From contig NZ_JANFAK020000094.1 of assembly GCF_024721315.2 (NCBI RefSeq), positions 1-34,228 on the forward strand: DNA of 34,228 nucleotides, written 5' to 3'. Positions 8,010 to 16,243 of this stretch are shown one piece after another. The notes under the pieces are model-generated. The model was not told the DNA's origin, did no database searches, and saw only the letters and a program-made list of their open reading frames with translations. The translations under genes and the position numbers were made by a program. Source of the DNA: Streptomyces sp. Isolate_45 (GTDB taxonomy: Bacteria; Actinomycetota; Actinomycetes; Streptomycetales; Streptomycetaceae). Position 1 is the stretch's first letter; each line of letters begins with the position of its first letter.

Positions 8010-8672
8010 TCAGTCCGTGAGGAAGGCACCTTCGCGGCATGTGTGGCAGACGAAAACGTAGCCCAGTTGGCCGCCGAGCTTCATCGCAGTCAGCGAGGAG
8101 ATCCCTTCCTCCAGATGCGCCGCGAAATCCATCGTGCCGGCACAGGAGGGGCACGCGGGCAGTCGGTCGTCCTCTAGGTAGGAGGGGCTACCTCCGAGCG
8201 ACCCGAGCACTTCGCGCTGCTTCCCGAACCGCTCTTCGGGTTCCCGCTTCCACCCCGCGCGGGCAAGGTCGTATGCGTCGGGCGCGACTTCGTCGTGGTC
8301 GTCCTGGTCGTCGTACTCATCGGGGTCGAGCGTCACGACCTGGGTACGGATGGCCGAGGTAGCGGGTAGCAGCGCAACTCCCGACGCGGGCACAGCCATC
8401 GGCTGCAGCTCTCGCCGGGGAAAAAGGTAGACCCGGTTCGCGCCGGAGGCAGGGGCCCAGAATTCACATGCGCCGGGGTCGTTCTGGCACACGAATATCG
8501 ACAGGACGCCGTCCTCGACGGGGAGATGCGCGAAGAACTGCAGTGGCCCTCCACAGCCGGAGCCGCACATGGGCCACGTGAATCCCGCAGGCGCCAGCGG
8601 CACGCCCCCGGTACGCGGGACGTCGGAGTCGGCCGGTGCGGTGCCGTCGTAGATCATCAGAGTAGTCTGCAT
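8010..8672 (-). CDS. DUF1963 (YwqG-like) protein with cysteine pairs
   Basis: A 220-residue protein. GGVPLAPAGFTWPMCGSGCG, then LQFFAHLPVEDGVLSIFVC and LFPRRELQPMAVP match the fold of the YwqG/DUF1963 family. It has four cysteine pairs: CGSGC, CQNDPGAC, CPSC and CHTC. The last two (CPSCAGTMDFAAHL and YVFVCHTCREGAFL) form a treble-clef-like zinc site at the C-terminus. An Asp-rich loop (DPDEYDDQDDHDE) lies in the middle. It is probably cytoplasmic. The biochemical role of the family is unknown. ATG 8672 has no strong ribosome-binding site. Confidence 0.8.
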   Translation of the reverse strand: MQTTLMIYDGTAPADSDVPRTGGVPLAPAGFTWPMCGSGCGGPLQFFAHLPVEDGVLSIFVCQNDPGACEFWAPASGANRVYLFPRRELQPMAVPASGVALLPATSAIRTQVVTLDPDEYDDQDDHDEVAPDAYDLARAGWKREPEERFGKQREVLGSLGGSPSYLEDDRLPACPSCAGTMDFAAHLEEGISSLTAMKLGGQLGYVFVCHTCREGAFLTD

Positions 8673-9001
8673 GGCGCCAGGCTACGGGGCCGATGACTTG
8701 GCCCGCCGTGCCAAGCGGTCTTGGGGCCATGCTGCTGCGCTTGACGGGCAGCGGAAGGAGCGAGCAGCCCGCTCCGCGCCGGACCGAACGTCGCCGTCAT
8801 CGACGCAGGGCCCAGGTCCGCGCGGAGCCGTGACGATGAGGCGTCGCATCCGGTCGTCATCTGTCGTGCCGACAGGGAGCGGTGTAGCCGGACCGGAACC
8901 GCGTCTCCACCGTGATCCTTGTGCTTCGGCGCAAGCGCCGGTCTGCCACGCCAACCGGAGGGGCCGGCGTCCGAGGATCCACCCATGACCTGGAGTAGGA
9001 C
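8673..9001. other. Intergenic region between divergent genes
   Basis: About 330 bp separate the divergent starts at 8672 and 9002. It should hold both promoters; I see no clear hexamers or repeats beyond a GGAG before the 9002 start. Confidence 0.45.
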
Positions 9002-9712
9002 GTGAAAGCAGCGGCGTCTACGCTCACCTCCATGCGATTCCCCATGATTGTTATAGGCATGGCAACAGTGACCCTGCTCAGTGCGGGCTGCAGCTCCGCC
9101 GAATCCGGCCAGGGCGGTGCCGCGGACGGTGCGGTGAAGGCTTTGCCGGTGGCCATAACCGGCCCGCAGCCGGACGTGCATATGCGCGGTGGCGACGCTC
9201 TCCGGGTCAGACCGCTACCCGAAGTCGGCGCTCCCTTCGTGCAGAAGGTGGAGCACGCTCTGCGCGAGGATGCGCTCAACACTGCCAAGGTCGTAGGTGA
9301 GACCAGCGCGAAGTGCCCCGACGGCGTGATGCAGAAGGCCGGCGCGGTCAGCCAGTGTGTCGTCACCTACTCGGGAGCAGAAATCCCCTACGAGGTCAAG
9401 ATCAGCGACAGCTACAAGGCCGGCAGCAGCATCATCTCGTACACCAAGGAACCCAAGCAGGGCCTGCTGGTCGGCAAACTTGTCTACCAGATGATCAACG
9501 AGAACTACGGTTCCGAGTCCGGTCGCTCGGACGCCAGCAAACTCGCCTGCGACGAACTCCCCGCCGCCAAGACAATCGACTTCGGCGCCGACACCGGCTT
9601 CAAGTGCCAATACTGGGGCCAACACGCCAACAAGGGCAAGCCCGGCTTCACCACTCTGCAAATCAAGATTGGCGGCAAGGGCTACGCCTACAGTTTCGAG
9701 GAAATCAAGTAG
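9002..9712 (+). CDS. Lipoprotein with DUF4333-like domains
   Basis: A 236-residue protein. GTG 9002 has GGAG about 8 bases upstream; an internal ATG at 9032 lacks one. The signal peptide ends in the lipobox LLSAGC, so Cys29 should be lipidated and the protein held outside the membrane. A disordered Gly/Ser linker follows. Residues ~80-150 form a DUF4333 domain (LNTAKVVGETSAKCPDGV ... SQCVVTYSGAEIPYEVKI). Residues ~155-236 look like a second diverged copy (LACDELPAAKTIDFGADTGF-KC ... YAYSFEEIK). Each copy has a conserved Cys pair, presumably a disulfide. DUF4333 proteins are common actinobacterial surface proteins without known activity. Confidence 0.85.
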   Translation: MKAAASTLTSMRFPMIVIGMATVTLLSAGCSSAESGQGGAADGAVKALPVAITGPQPDVHMRGGDALRVRPLPEVGAPFVQKVEHALREDALNTAKVVGETSAKCPDGVMQKAGAVSQCVVTYSGAEIPYEVKISDSYKAGSSIISYTKEPKQGLLVGKLVYQMINENYGSESGRSDASKLACDELPAAKTIDFGADTGFKCQYWGQHANKGKPGFTTLQIKIGGKGYAYSFEEIK

Positions 9713-10742
9713 TCCCCGATGGAGCCTGAGCCATATGTGAGTCGCGCCTCGGATCGGGTTCGCGGTGTTGGTGGTGTGCGAACTTGCCGGGCACCGATGT
9801 CAGTTGGCATTAGCGAGGACGAGATCGGCTGCTGGACTGGGTAGGTCCGACAGCACTGCCGCCGACCGCACGGTGCCAGGGTCTGGCTGGTGCCCGTATC
9901 GCGACACCAACCGGCACGGCGGCTGTGATGGGGAGCCCGGCCGCTCCGGCGGAATGCCCGGAGCGGCCGGAAGTGGGCGGCCGTCCGCCGTGCGCGGGTG
10001 CCACCACCACCTACTCGTCACCGAGACACTGCGTCCCGACGGCACACGCCCCGAATCCAGTGACCTCGACTACCTGCCCGCCCACCGCATTGAGCCACAC
10101 CCCCTGCGCTTCTGAGCCGCTCGGTGATCTGGTCGCCTACGACCTCACCGACAATGAATGGCGAGTGCGCCGCGTTCGGCCTTCCTTGCCTCTGCCCTTC
10201 CCGCACCGGCGCGCGACGGGAGCGATAGAACCCACGACCCAACAAGGGGACGGCAGGTGAGATGAAGCCCAGCGCATCAACGCCGGTTCGACGGTTTTCC
10301 CGCATTTGCCGGCGCCGGGCTACAACTGCGTCCGTTGTTGTCGTCCACGCCGGTCCAAGTCAGGTCTTCGGGGTCGGTGGCCCCTCCCAGTCAGGGGCAT
10401 CAGGTATCGGTTGGCGCATTGCCCGGCTGCCGATGGTCGATCTCCCCATCACGGCCGGCGGGGATGGAGCTGGTGGCGTGCGGGGGACCGCGGCATGCAC
10501 GGCACCAGTAGAAGGAGCCCTCGCTCACCTCGCCTACCCAACCCGGGCCGGAACGCCCTCCTGTTGTCGGGGCGCGGGACAGGCGTGGCGCACGGTGGGC
10601 GGAACGATGAGGACCGAACCTGAAGAAGCGGAATAGAACATTCGCACCTGCGAAACGATGCGGCGCCCCGCACGTCACACCCCCTCCGGCATCCGGGGCA
10701 CAGACCCACCACGCCAACCGGGCCGGGGGCCGCCGAACGCAC
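9713..10742. other. 1-kb gene-poor region with decayed fragments
   Basis: I see no intact gene. At about 10110-10170 the plus strand reads DLVAYDLTDNEW, which resembles the opening of an IS5-family transposase and then fades. At about 10400-10540 the minus strand reads GSFYWCRACRGPPH, a Cys-rich piece of unknown origin. Both are weak. Confidence 0.35.
9937..9970. terminator. Stem-loop, 13-bp arms
   Basis: CCGGCCGCTCCGG (9937-9949) pairs perfectly with 9958-9970 across 8 bases. It lies 225 bp beyond the lipoprotein stop and is the nearest good terminator candidate for that gene. Confidence 0.5.
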
Positions 10743-10997
10743 TCAGGAGCCGCGTTGGGCGGGCGTACCGATGAGCCGGTGCCGCAGTCGCGCCAGGTCG
10801 GGAAGATCAGCCGCATGCCGTCCACAGCGGTGGCGTAGGCGACGGCAGCCTCGACCCAGCGACGGCAGAGTTGCGCCGTGCACGGTACGAGGCGGCTGTC
10901 TCCATCGGTGCCGTCCATACGGATCGACCGCCTTCGACCAGTCGACCTGTGCGGCGAGCCACGCCAGTCGTTGCGCTGTCGCGTCCTGTGCGGACAT
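10743..10997 (-). pseudogene. Third gene of the DUF6301/TY-Chap set, probably frameshifted
   Basis: ATG 10997 opens MSAQDATAQRLAWLAAQVDW and stays protein-like to VDPYG. Protein-like sequence then moves to another frame (RWVEAAVAYATAVDGMRLIF) and ends back in the first (LARLRHRLIGTPAQRGS, stop 10743). One net pair of compensating indels would give a small helical protein of about 85 residues. It starts 21 bp after the stop of the TY-Chap-like gene, so it belongs to the same transcription unit. The family is not recognised. Confidence 0.45.
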
Positions 10998-11018
10998 ACC
11001 GTCGCTCGCCGCCTTTCG

Positions 11019-11462
11019 TCAGCCTTGCGCGGTGAGGCCCAGGAGAGGCAAGGTCAAGAGACGATTGCCCCTGCGCCCGTCCCATGCTTCGTATACCAGC
11101 GCCTGCGGACCGGCGATGCGCAGACCGTCGCACAGGCCGGTCACCGTCATCCCCGCCAGTTCGCGGTAGGCGACCGAAGACGACGGCCAAGGCAGCTCGG
11201 TCCACCAGTTGTGGCCGTAGACAGTGTCCTCAGGCGGCCGCCAGCCCGCCTCGGCGATCAGCCGGCAGCCCACTTCCCCGGCGCGCAGCGCAAGCTCGAG
11301 GTGGTGATCGCCGACCAGTTCGGCCTCCACCCTTTCTTCAGTCTGCAGGAACTGCACGTACCGGCCGGTCTGCCCGACCTCTCTGATGATCAGCACCGAG
11401 CCAGCGGCCAGCGAGGCCAGCTGCTCGGCAAGTCGCTCGCTGAACCCGTCCCATTCCGTCAC
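11019..11462 (-). CDS. TY-Chap (YbjN/T3SS-chaperone-fold)-like protein
   Basis: A 147-residue cytoplasmic protein. Its GTG start at 11462 overlaps the TGA of the upstream gene in a GTGA arrangement, so translation is coupled. The pattern RYVQFLQTEERVEAELVGDH, then GCRLIAEAGWRPPE, NWW, YRELAGMTVTGLCDGLRIAG and ALVYEAW is what I associate with actinobacterial TY-Chap domain proteins. These are thought to be small chaperone-like partners, often near secreted or polymorphic-toxin genes. No toxin gene is visible in the neighbourhood. Confidence 0.65.
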   Translation of the reverse strand: MTEWDGFSERLAEQLASLAAGSVLIIREVGQTGRYVQFLQTEERVEAELVGDHHLELALRAGEVGCRLIAEAGWRPPEDTVYGHNWWTELPWPSSSVAYRELAGMTVTGLCDGLRIAGPQALVYEAWDGRRGNRLLTLPLLGLTAQG

Positions 11463-11968
11463 AGCAGCCCCTCTTCGTCTTCGTCCATCTGCCGAAGCTC
11501 CCCGTCGAGGGCCAGCCGATTGTTGGTCACCAGCTCCAGGTACACCGCGCTTCCTGAGTGCCGGAGGAGCAGGGTGGTGTCGGCGCCGGCCCAGTGGATC
11601 TCAGCATCGGTACCTGGCCTGAATTCCGTCGGTTCGCCCAGCGACGTGCGCAGCGCGGCGGCCATCCTCACGAACGCATCCAGACTCAGGGTCCATTGCC
11701 CTGCGTAGTCGGTCAGGCGCAGCCGGACCCGCTCAACCATCTGCTTGTCCTGCTGTGCTCTCCCCCGGCCGAAGGCGACACGGTCGACCCTGTCGAACCC
11801 TGTGTCGAGCAGGTCCCAACGCGGCCAGATCATCAGCGCCCGGCGAGGGAACTGCTTGGACCGCCTCGCGCTTTGCGTAGCGCCCAACTCCCACGTGCAA
11901 TCCAAAGACCGCAACCGGGTCGCAAATTCGACAAGCTCGGTATCACTCAACGCACGCCATTGCGTCAT
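11459..11968 (-). CDS. DUF6301-like protein
   Basis: A 169-residue protein. ATG 11968 has GAGG just upstream and gives MTQWRALSDTELVEFATRLR; longer in-frame starts lack a site. The order (an N-terminal helix, LDTGFDRVDRVAFG, VRLRLTDYAGQW, AALRTSLGEPTEFRPGTD, AEIHWAGADTTLLLRHSGSA, LVTNNRLALD, then an acidic tail) fits the DUF6301 family. It is the first gene of the three-gene minus-strand unit (11968-10743). The function is unknown. The resemblance of its fold to immunity-type proteins is a guess. Confidence 0.65.
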   Translation of the reverse strand: MTQWRALSDTELVEFATRLRSLDCTWELGATQSARRSKQFPRRALMIWPRWDLLDTGFDRVDRVAFGRGRAQQDKQMVERVRLRLTDYAGQWTLSLDAFVRMAAALRTSLGEPTEFRPGTDAEIHWAGADTTLLLRHSGSAVYLELVTNNRLALDGELRQMDEDEEGLL

Positions 11969-12435
11969 ACGCCTCAGGGGGCGGCTCGCCGGCCCGCCCC
12001 CCTGCCTCCTCACCCTCCACGCGATCACCCGCACCCAGCTGGGACCTTGCCGATCATGACACACCGCCGCTCCGACCGGATCGGCACGAGATGAGCCGCC
12101 CACACGGCACGAGTCACGCCATCCCTTGAAGGGCCGGTCGCGCCACGACGGGACCGACGAGGCCAGATCGGCACAAGGGACGTGCTGGCTCTCGCCCGGA
12201 TGATGCCCTCTCTCGACGGGACGAGCCCTCGCAGAACGTAGGAACGGCCTACTCCGTGATCCCGCGAGTTCGCTACCCGCAGGAGCGGCGCCGCAGACTG
12301 GGGATCCTGTCCGTCGGGACCGAACATAACAACTCCGTTGACGGGCGCGGAGAGGTGGCCGGAGGCATCCGCTTCAGCCGAATCCCCATAACCGGCCACT
12401 CGCTCATGTTGTTGGACGGGGATCCCATGCCGCAA
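11969..12435. other. Intergenic region
   Basis: It holds the promoter region of the DUF6301 unit. A plus-strand frame (about 12256-12430, LGILSVGTEHNNSVDGRGEV) looks partly protein-like but matches nothing I know. Confidence 0.35.
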
Positions 12436-12520
12436 TCCCAAGGCGTTGGCCCAGCGGTCGCGGATCGTGCTGCCGAGCGCGGAAGGCCATGCGGTGATGA
12501 AGGTGTCGCGGCGACTCCGC
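12436..12520 (+). mobile_element. Possible IS630 transposase HTH scrap
   Basis: The plus strand reads LAQRSRIVLPSAEGHAVMKV and SRRLR, similar to the helix-turn-helix start of IS630-type transposases (RARIVL-x-CAEG followed by a second helix). It ends about 40 bp before the 88-bp repeat. No catalytic region follows. Confidence 0.4.
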
Positions 12521-12557
12521 GCTGGTTCTATGCACGGGTCAGTTCCCGGTTCGCCGA

Positions 12558-12645
12558 CCTGGTCTCGCTGGTGGAGCGCGGCAGCGCGGCGAGATGACCC
12601 GGCGTGGGTCCTCGCCGCAGGCTCCTTCCTGCAGAAGCCGTCCAT
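12558..12645 (-). repeat. 88-bp repeat, copy B (inverted relative to 1738-1825)
   Basis: It is the reverse complement of 1738-1825 with about five mismatches, three of them clustered at its centre. Immediately to the right a permease fragment starts without its N-terminus. To the left is the IS630-like scrap. Confidence 0.75.
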
Positions 12646-12647
12646 GC

Positions 12648-12731
12648 GGCGAACTGCTGATCCCCACGATCGTGCTGCTGTTCGGGCAGGACATCAAGAC
12701 CGCCGGCGGTCTCTCCCTGCTGGTGTCACTC
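12648..12731 (+). pseudogene. TauE/SafE-type permease fragment
   Basis: About 28 codons, with GELLIPTIVLLFGQDIKTAG followed by GLSLLVSL. This is the signature of TSUP (TauE/SafE) membrane permeases, where a G-E-x-x-I-P loop is followed by DIK-x-AGSLSL. Both ends are cut: by the 88-bp repeat on the left and by a ketosynthase fragment on the right, joined in frame at SL. Confidence 0.6.
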
Positions 12732-12920
12732 AACGACACCGTCGAAGCCCGCACCCTGCACACCGTGCTGCCCCACGGTCCCTACGTGACGTCCACGAAG
12801 GGCGTACTGGGACACTCCCTCGGCGCGACCGGCGCCGTCGAATCCGCCCTGACCGTCCTGAGCATCCAGCACGCGCTGATCCCGCCCACCGCCAACCTCG
12901 AAGACACCGACCCGGACGTT
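12732..12920 (+). pseudogene. Beta-ketoacyl synthase C-terminal fragment
   Basis: NDTVEARTLHTVLP, VTSTKGVLGHSLGATGA and ALIPPTANLEDTDPDV are consecutive elements of the C-terminal half of FabF-type or polyketide ketosynthases. The STK...GH element carries the second catalytic His and the conserved Lys. The active-site Cys and the HGT histidine are missing, as is the final GFGGHN segment. The frame is continuous with the permease fragment, but this is a chance fusion with no start codon or ribosome-binding site of its own. Confidence 0.8.
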
Positions 12921-13229
12921 ACCCGTGGGCACCCTGCCCCTCTGCTCGGGAGGGCGCCGGGGTGCCAAGCGACGACACGGGCCCGCCGGCCCGTTCCATC
13001 CCGGGCCGGCACCGTGTGGCGGCCCCGCCACCTCGCCCGGTGACGAGGCCGCCGTCCTCTTCGAGGCCTTCGGAAGCGGATCCGGCACCCCGAGCCCGGA
13101 TCCTCACCGATAAAGACACGGCCGGCTCCCATCCCCTCCGGACAGGAACACAGGGCGGGAGTGGCATGGCAGCAATCTTGATTTTCGGTCACTTCCGTCC
13201 CTCCGTGACTGAACGGTGACGGCCCGCCG
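12921..13229. other. Non-coding stretch
   Basis: The ketosynthase similarity is lost after about 12920. A GGCACCC...GGGTGCC stem lies near its left edge. No gene is supported. Confidence 0.4.
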
Positions 13230-13246
13230 GCCCGACAGTGTCGGGC
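13230..13246. terminator. Short G/C stem-loop
   Basis: GCCCGACA and TGTCGGGC pair around one base, about 50 bp beyond the stop of the minus-strand gene at 13295. It is a plausible terminator for that gene. Confidence 0.4.
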
Positions 13247-13294
13247 GCGGCAGGAACAGTCGCTCCGCCCTTCTTGTCGGGCGAAGCGGGATTG

Positions 13295-13576
13295 TCACTC
13301 GTCGGCGACGGGGGTGTCGGCCGGCGCGGGCATGTTGTCGTACAGCCGCCGGCGCAGGTGGAGGAGAGCGTCGGTGTCGGCCGCCGCCGCGAGTTTCGCG
13401 AGCAGGTTCCGGATCCGCGGATCGTCGCCGTCGTGCACGGCCTGAACGAGCCCCTCGATGAGCAGACGGACATCGGGGTCGAGGTCGGCGGGGCCGGCCG
13501 TGGCCCAACCATGACCGGCCGGCCCCGCCGCACCGTACACCCCGCCCCTCGTCGCGTCGCCCGGCCCGGTGCTCAC
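13295..13576 (-). CDS. Small helical hypothetical protein
   Basis: A 93-residue protein. GTG 13576 has GGAGG 6-10 bases upstream, far better than the ATG at 13630. A Gly/Ala-rich N-terminus is followed by two amphipathic helices: DPDVRLLIEGLVQAVHDGDD, PRIRNLLAKLAAAADTDALL and HLRRRLYDNM. I have seen short proteins of this look in many Streptomyces genomes, but their role is unknown. Nothing nearby suggests a partner. Confidence 0.65.
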   Translation of the reverse strand: MSTGPGDATRGGVYGAAGPAGHGWATAGPADLDPDVRLLIEGLVQAVHDGDDPRIRNLLAKLAAAADTDALLHLRRRLYDNMPAPADTPVADE

Positions 13577-13663
13577 AGGTCCTCCAACGCGGTCGGGCCG
13601 GTGGGCGACACGGGGCCTTGTCCGCGGCAATCACGACGGTCGTCGTACGCGGCGATCCACGAA

Positions 13664-13742
13664 GTGGCTCTGTACACGTCGAAGAGCAGCGTTTTGAAAG
13701 CAGTTCGGGCGTCACCCTGGCTGTCGACGTGTACAGAGCCAC
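13664..13742. repeat. 79-bp element with 19-bp perfect terminal inverted repeats
   Basis: GTGGCTCTGTACACGTCGA (13664-13682) is exactly complementary to 13724-13742, around 41 bp that include the A/T-rich GCGTTTTGAAAGC. The ends beginning GGCTCTGT recall IS6-type terminal repeats but are not identical. With no coding capacity it could be a MITE-like relic or a protein-bound site. I see no target duplication in the flanks. Confidence 0.55.
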
Positions 13743-13921
13743 ACCTGCCCTGTTAGCGGCACGAACACGTTCGTGGGCGCTGGGCATCGCCGGGACAGGT
13801 GTCCTTTGCCAGCGTACGCAGTCGTCGGTGATGCGCTGACCTGACCGGGCTATGTTCGTTGACAGACGACTTGCGTCAGGTGGACCGCCAACCGCAGCTC
13901 GGGGAGAGAGAAGGTTCGACA

Positions 13922-14392
13922 GTGTCCGCAGAGCACCCTGAGACAGGGTTTCGGTTCGGCTGGCGTAGCAGCCACGACGCCGGCATGCCCGTTGACGACA
14001 TGTGGTTGGCGATCAGCAAGGATCCGGACGACACCTGGTGCCTCGACTCCTACTTCATCGGACGCACAACACTGACGGGCGGCGCACCGCACGCCGCCGC
14101 GTTCGCCCACTGGCTGCTGGCCTGCCCACCCGAAGGCCCGTACGAGAAGGAGTTCATACTGATCGACAGCGAACCGCAGAGCGGATCGCGCCGGCTCACG
14201 GACGGTACTCGGCTCACCATCGAAATCCTGTTGGGCCGTGAAGAAGCGGGTGGACCCGAGTACCTCCAAGTGCTCTTGTTCGGCGAGATTCGCGACTACG
14301 CCTTTCCGGTGTGCGCACCGCTGGAATGCCAGCGGGTTCTTCGCCCCGAGCTGGAAGCCGCCGCGGCCCGACTCCTCGTCTCACGCGCCTAG
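13922..14392 (+). CDS. Hypothetical protein
   Basis: A 156-residue protein. I chose GTG 13922 because GAGAAGG lies 8-14 bases upstream; the longer frame from 13859 has no site. It has no signal or membrane segment. It includes DMWLAISKDPDDTWCLDSYF, AHWLLACPPEGPYEKEFILI and LEVLLFGEI-like strands (QVLLFGEIRDYAFPV), then a helical C-terminus. The alternating strands and acidic surface suggest a compact alpha/beta fold. Not recognised. Confidence 0.7.
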   Translation: MSAEHPETGFRFGWRSSHDAGMPVDDMWLAISKDPDDTWCLDSYFIGRTTLTGGAPHAAAFAHWLLACPPEGPYEKEFILIDSEPQSGSRRLTDGTRLTIEILLGREEAGGPEYLQVLLFGEIRDYAFPVCAPLECQRVLRPELEAAAARLLVSRA

Positions 14393-14881
14393 GTTCGCCG
14401 GCCAAGAAGCGGGTCAAGGTCACGCCGACAGGGACGGCTGGGAGGGCCGGCGCAATCCGTCGAAGACATCCAGGTCTCGGCTGAGAGCCGCCTGGGCAAG
14501 CCTGCCCGCAGAAGGCTTGGAGGGCTTGCCCAACCCGACATTCGGCAGGCGGGCAAATTCCTGGCCCTCCCCATGACGGCCCCTGAACACGAACGTGCCG
14601 GGTCAACGCGCGGCGATGAGGCCGAGGCAGGAGACGATCAGGGCAACGGCCATCCCGGCCGCCGTAATCGGCGCTGCTCACGCGAGGGCGGCCTGATCAG
14701 ACAGACAGACAGACAGTGGCAGACTGGCGGCACATCGGAACTCCGGCGGTCGGGCGACTTGGAGGTCCCCTTGATCATCGGGGGTTCGTTGCGTGCGTGC
14801 GGAACTGCCGCACTGAAGGTTCGTCACAACCCTGCGCCCTGGTGAATATCCAAGCAGGGAGGACCACGAATCGCCCCTGGG
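14393..14881. other. Intergenic region with a CAGA microsatellite
   Basis: A CAGA run of 4.75 units occupies 14698-14716. On the minus strand (about 14570-14424) one frame without a start reads FARLPNVGLGKPSKPSAGRL, then a helical end and stop; it may be a C-terminal relic. No intact gene. Confidence 0.4.
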
Positions 14882-15736
14882 TCAGGGAGTGGCGATGAGT
14901 TCGCCGAGCCGCATGGCGAGCCACGGCCTGCGGCCGGAGGCTCGCATCTGGCCGCGCGCGATCGCCTTCCAGGTCGGCGTGCGCCGGAAGGAGACCAGCA
15001 GGAACGCGGGTGGCGTCGCCGTGATCCTGCAGTCGTAGGCGCGTGGCGGAGCATCGCGGGCCACCGTAACCGTTCCGTCGTCGACGACGACCGCCAGCCG
15101 TGGGCCGCCCTTGATGACGAGGTCGAAGGCGATGCTGACACCCCGTGCCTTCTCGGAGTCCAGGGCCAGTGGCATCGTCGTGGGTAGTGTCTGACCGAGT
15201 GCCAGGCGCGCCTCGTTCGGGCTGATCGGCCATGAGAGTCCGGCGCCGCGGGCGATGTCCAGACCGTGCACGAGGCTCTCGCTGAGCATGAGGCCTGTCA
15301 CCGTCGCCAGCGTGATGTCCTGCCCGAACCAGGGCACGGCGACGGGGGTGTCCGGGGCGAGGTGTTCGGTGACACGCAGGAACACCTCGCCCCACTCGGC
15401 CACCAAGTCGCCAAGACGGTCCCTGCCGTTGCCGCCGAAGAGGCCTATCGATGCGGCGTTCATGGCCGCGATGCGCTCGCCGAACGACCCTTCCCCCGCC
15501 GGCAGGATGCTGTCCCAGTCGATGGACCCTTCGGCGCTGCCGGCGGAGGAGTACCCGACGTAGACGGCAGAGAGGTGCGAGCCGACGTCGCCCACCGTCC
15601 ACCCGGGGACACCGGAGGCCGCGTCCAGGTCGGGGACGTCGCGCAGCAGCCGGACGAGCCGCGGGACTACGGCACCCAGCGCGGCGCGGGTCTTCTCATG
15701 CTCTGCGAAGGGATCGAATCCCGTGACGGTTCCCAT
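14882..15736 (-). CDS. Mycothiol-dependent maleylpyruvate isomerase-family enzyme
   Basis: A 284-residue protein. ATG 15736 has GGGGGAG 5 bases upstream. The N-terminal DinB-like MDMPI domain is clear: DLDAASGVPGWTVGDVGSHL (the W-T-x-x-D-x-x-x-H-L motif), then AEWGEVFLRV and LSESLVHGLDIARGAGLSWP, which supplies the further His/Asp metal ligands. The C-terminal ~90 residues (FDLVIKGGPRLAVVVDDG ... PPAFLLVSF) resemble the small MDMPI C-terminal/SCP2-like domain. Family members use mycothiol in isomerase or transfer reactions, usually with zinc. The substrate here is unknown. It stands as a single gene. Confidence 0.85.
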   Translation of the reverse strand: MGTVTGFDPFAEHEKTRAALGAVVPRLVRLLRDVPDLDAASGVPGWTVGDVGSHLSAVYVGYSSAGSAEGSIDWDSILPAGEGSFGERIAAMNAASIGLFGGNGRDRLGDLVAEWGEVFLRVTEHLAPDTPVAVPWFGQDITLATVTGLMLSESLVHGLDIARGAGLSWPISPNEARLALGQTLPTTMPLALDSEKARGVSIAFDLVIKGGPRLAVVVDDGTVTVARDAPPRAYDCRITATPPAFLLVSFRRTPTWKAIARGQMRASGRRPWLAMRLGELIATP

Positions 15737-16243
15737 ACCACTCCCCCATGCTGCGGACCGGTCCGTAGGTTACCGCCGGGTACGACGGTTGCGACACTAC
15801 TGTGCACACGCCGGTGTATCACCCGTGAGTGCTGTGCCCCTGGTTCGGGTTTCCGGCGCTTGATCGTGACCCGCCCTGGGCGACCGGACCGCCGAGCAGA
15901 GCACACGCGTACCTGCCCATGACCACTCTCCGGCAGCGCTCCGCCGCCGCGCTTGGCCTCGCGACGATCAACCTCATGACGCGCTGGCTCACCCCGAACA
16001 CGGCGAGACACCCGGACCGGCCGGTCAGTCGAACAGGCGGACAGGCGGAGTTGGAACAGCTCGACGGAACTGCCTCGGTCCGGGCCCCTGTTCTGTGATC
16101 CTCGTCTCGGGCTGCCCACGGTGCGGGCAGCCGAACACCGGTGTGCGGTACAAACGTTCCGCGAGCCGGCCATGGCTCGAGGGGGGCGCCTGAGAGGTGC
16201 CGCGTTCCATGTTGGCCTGAAGCACACACCAGGGGATAGCAGC
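15737..16243. other. Intergenic region between divergent genes
   Basis: About 500 bp between the starts at 15736 and 16244. Open frames are present but look non-coding. Presumed promoters for both neighbours. Confidence 0.45.

Noticed and set aside
12594..13043. A real 149-residue protein combining permease and ketosynthase
   Set aside because: It has no ribosome-binding site, and both halves lack essential residues; it is a fusion of two fragments.
14698..14716. CAGA tandem run as a phase-variable contingency locus
   Set aside because: It lies in non-coding DNA with no promoter or reading frame that its length could switch.
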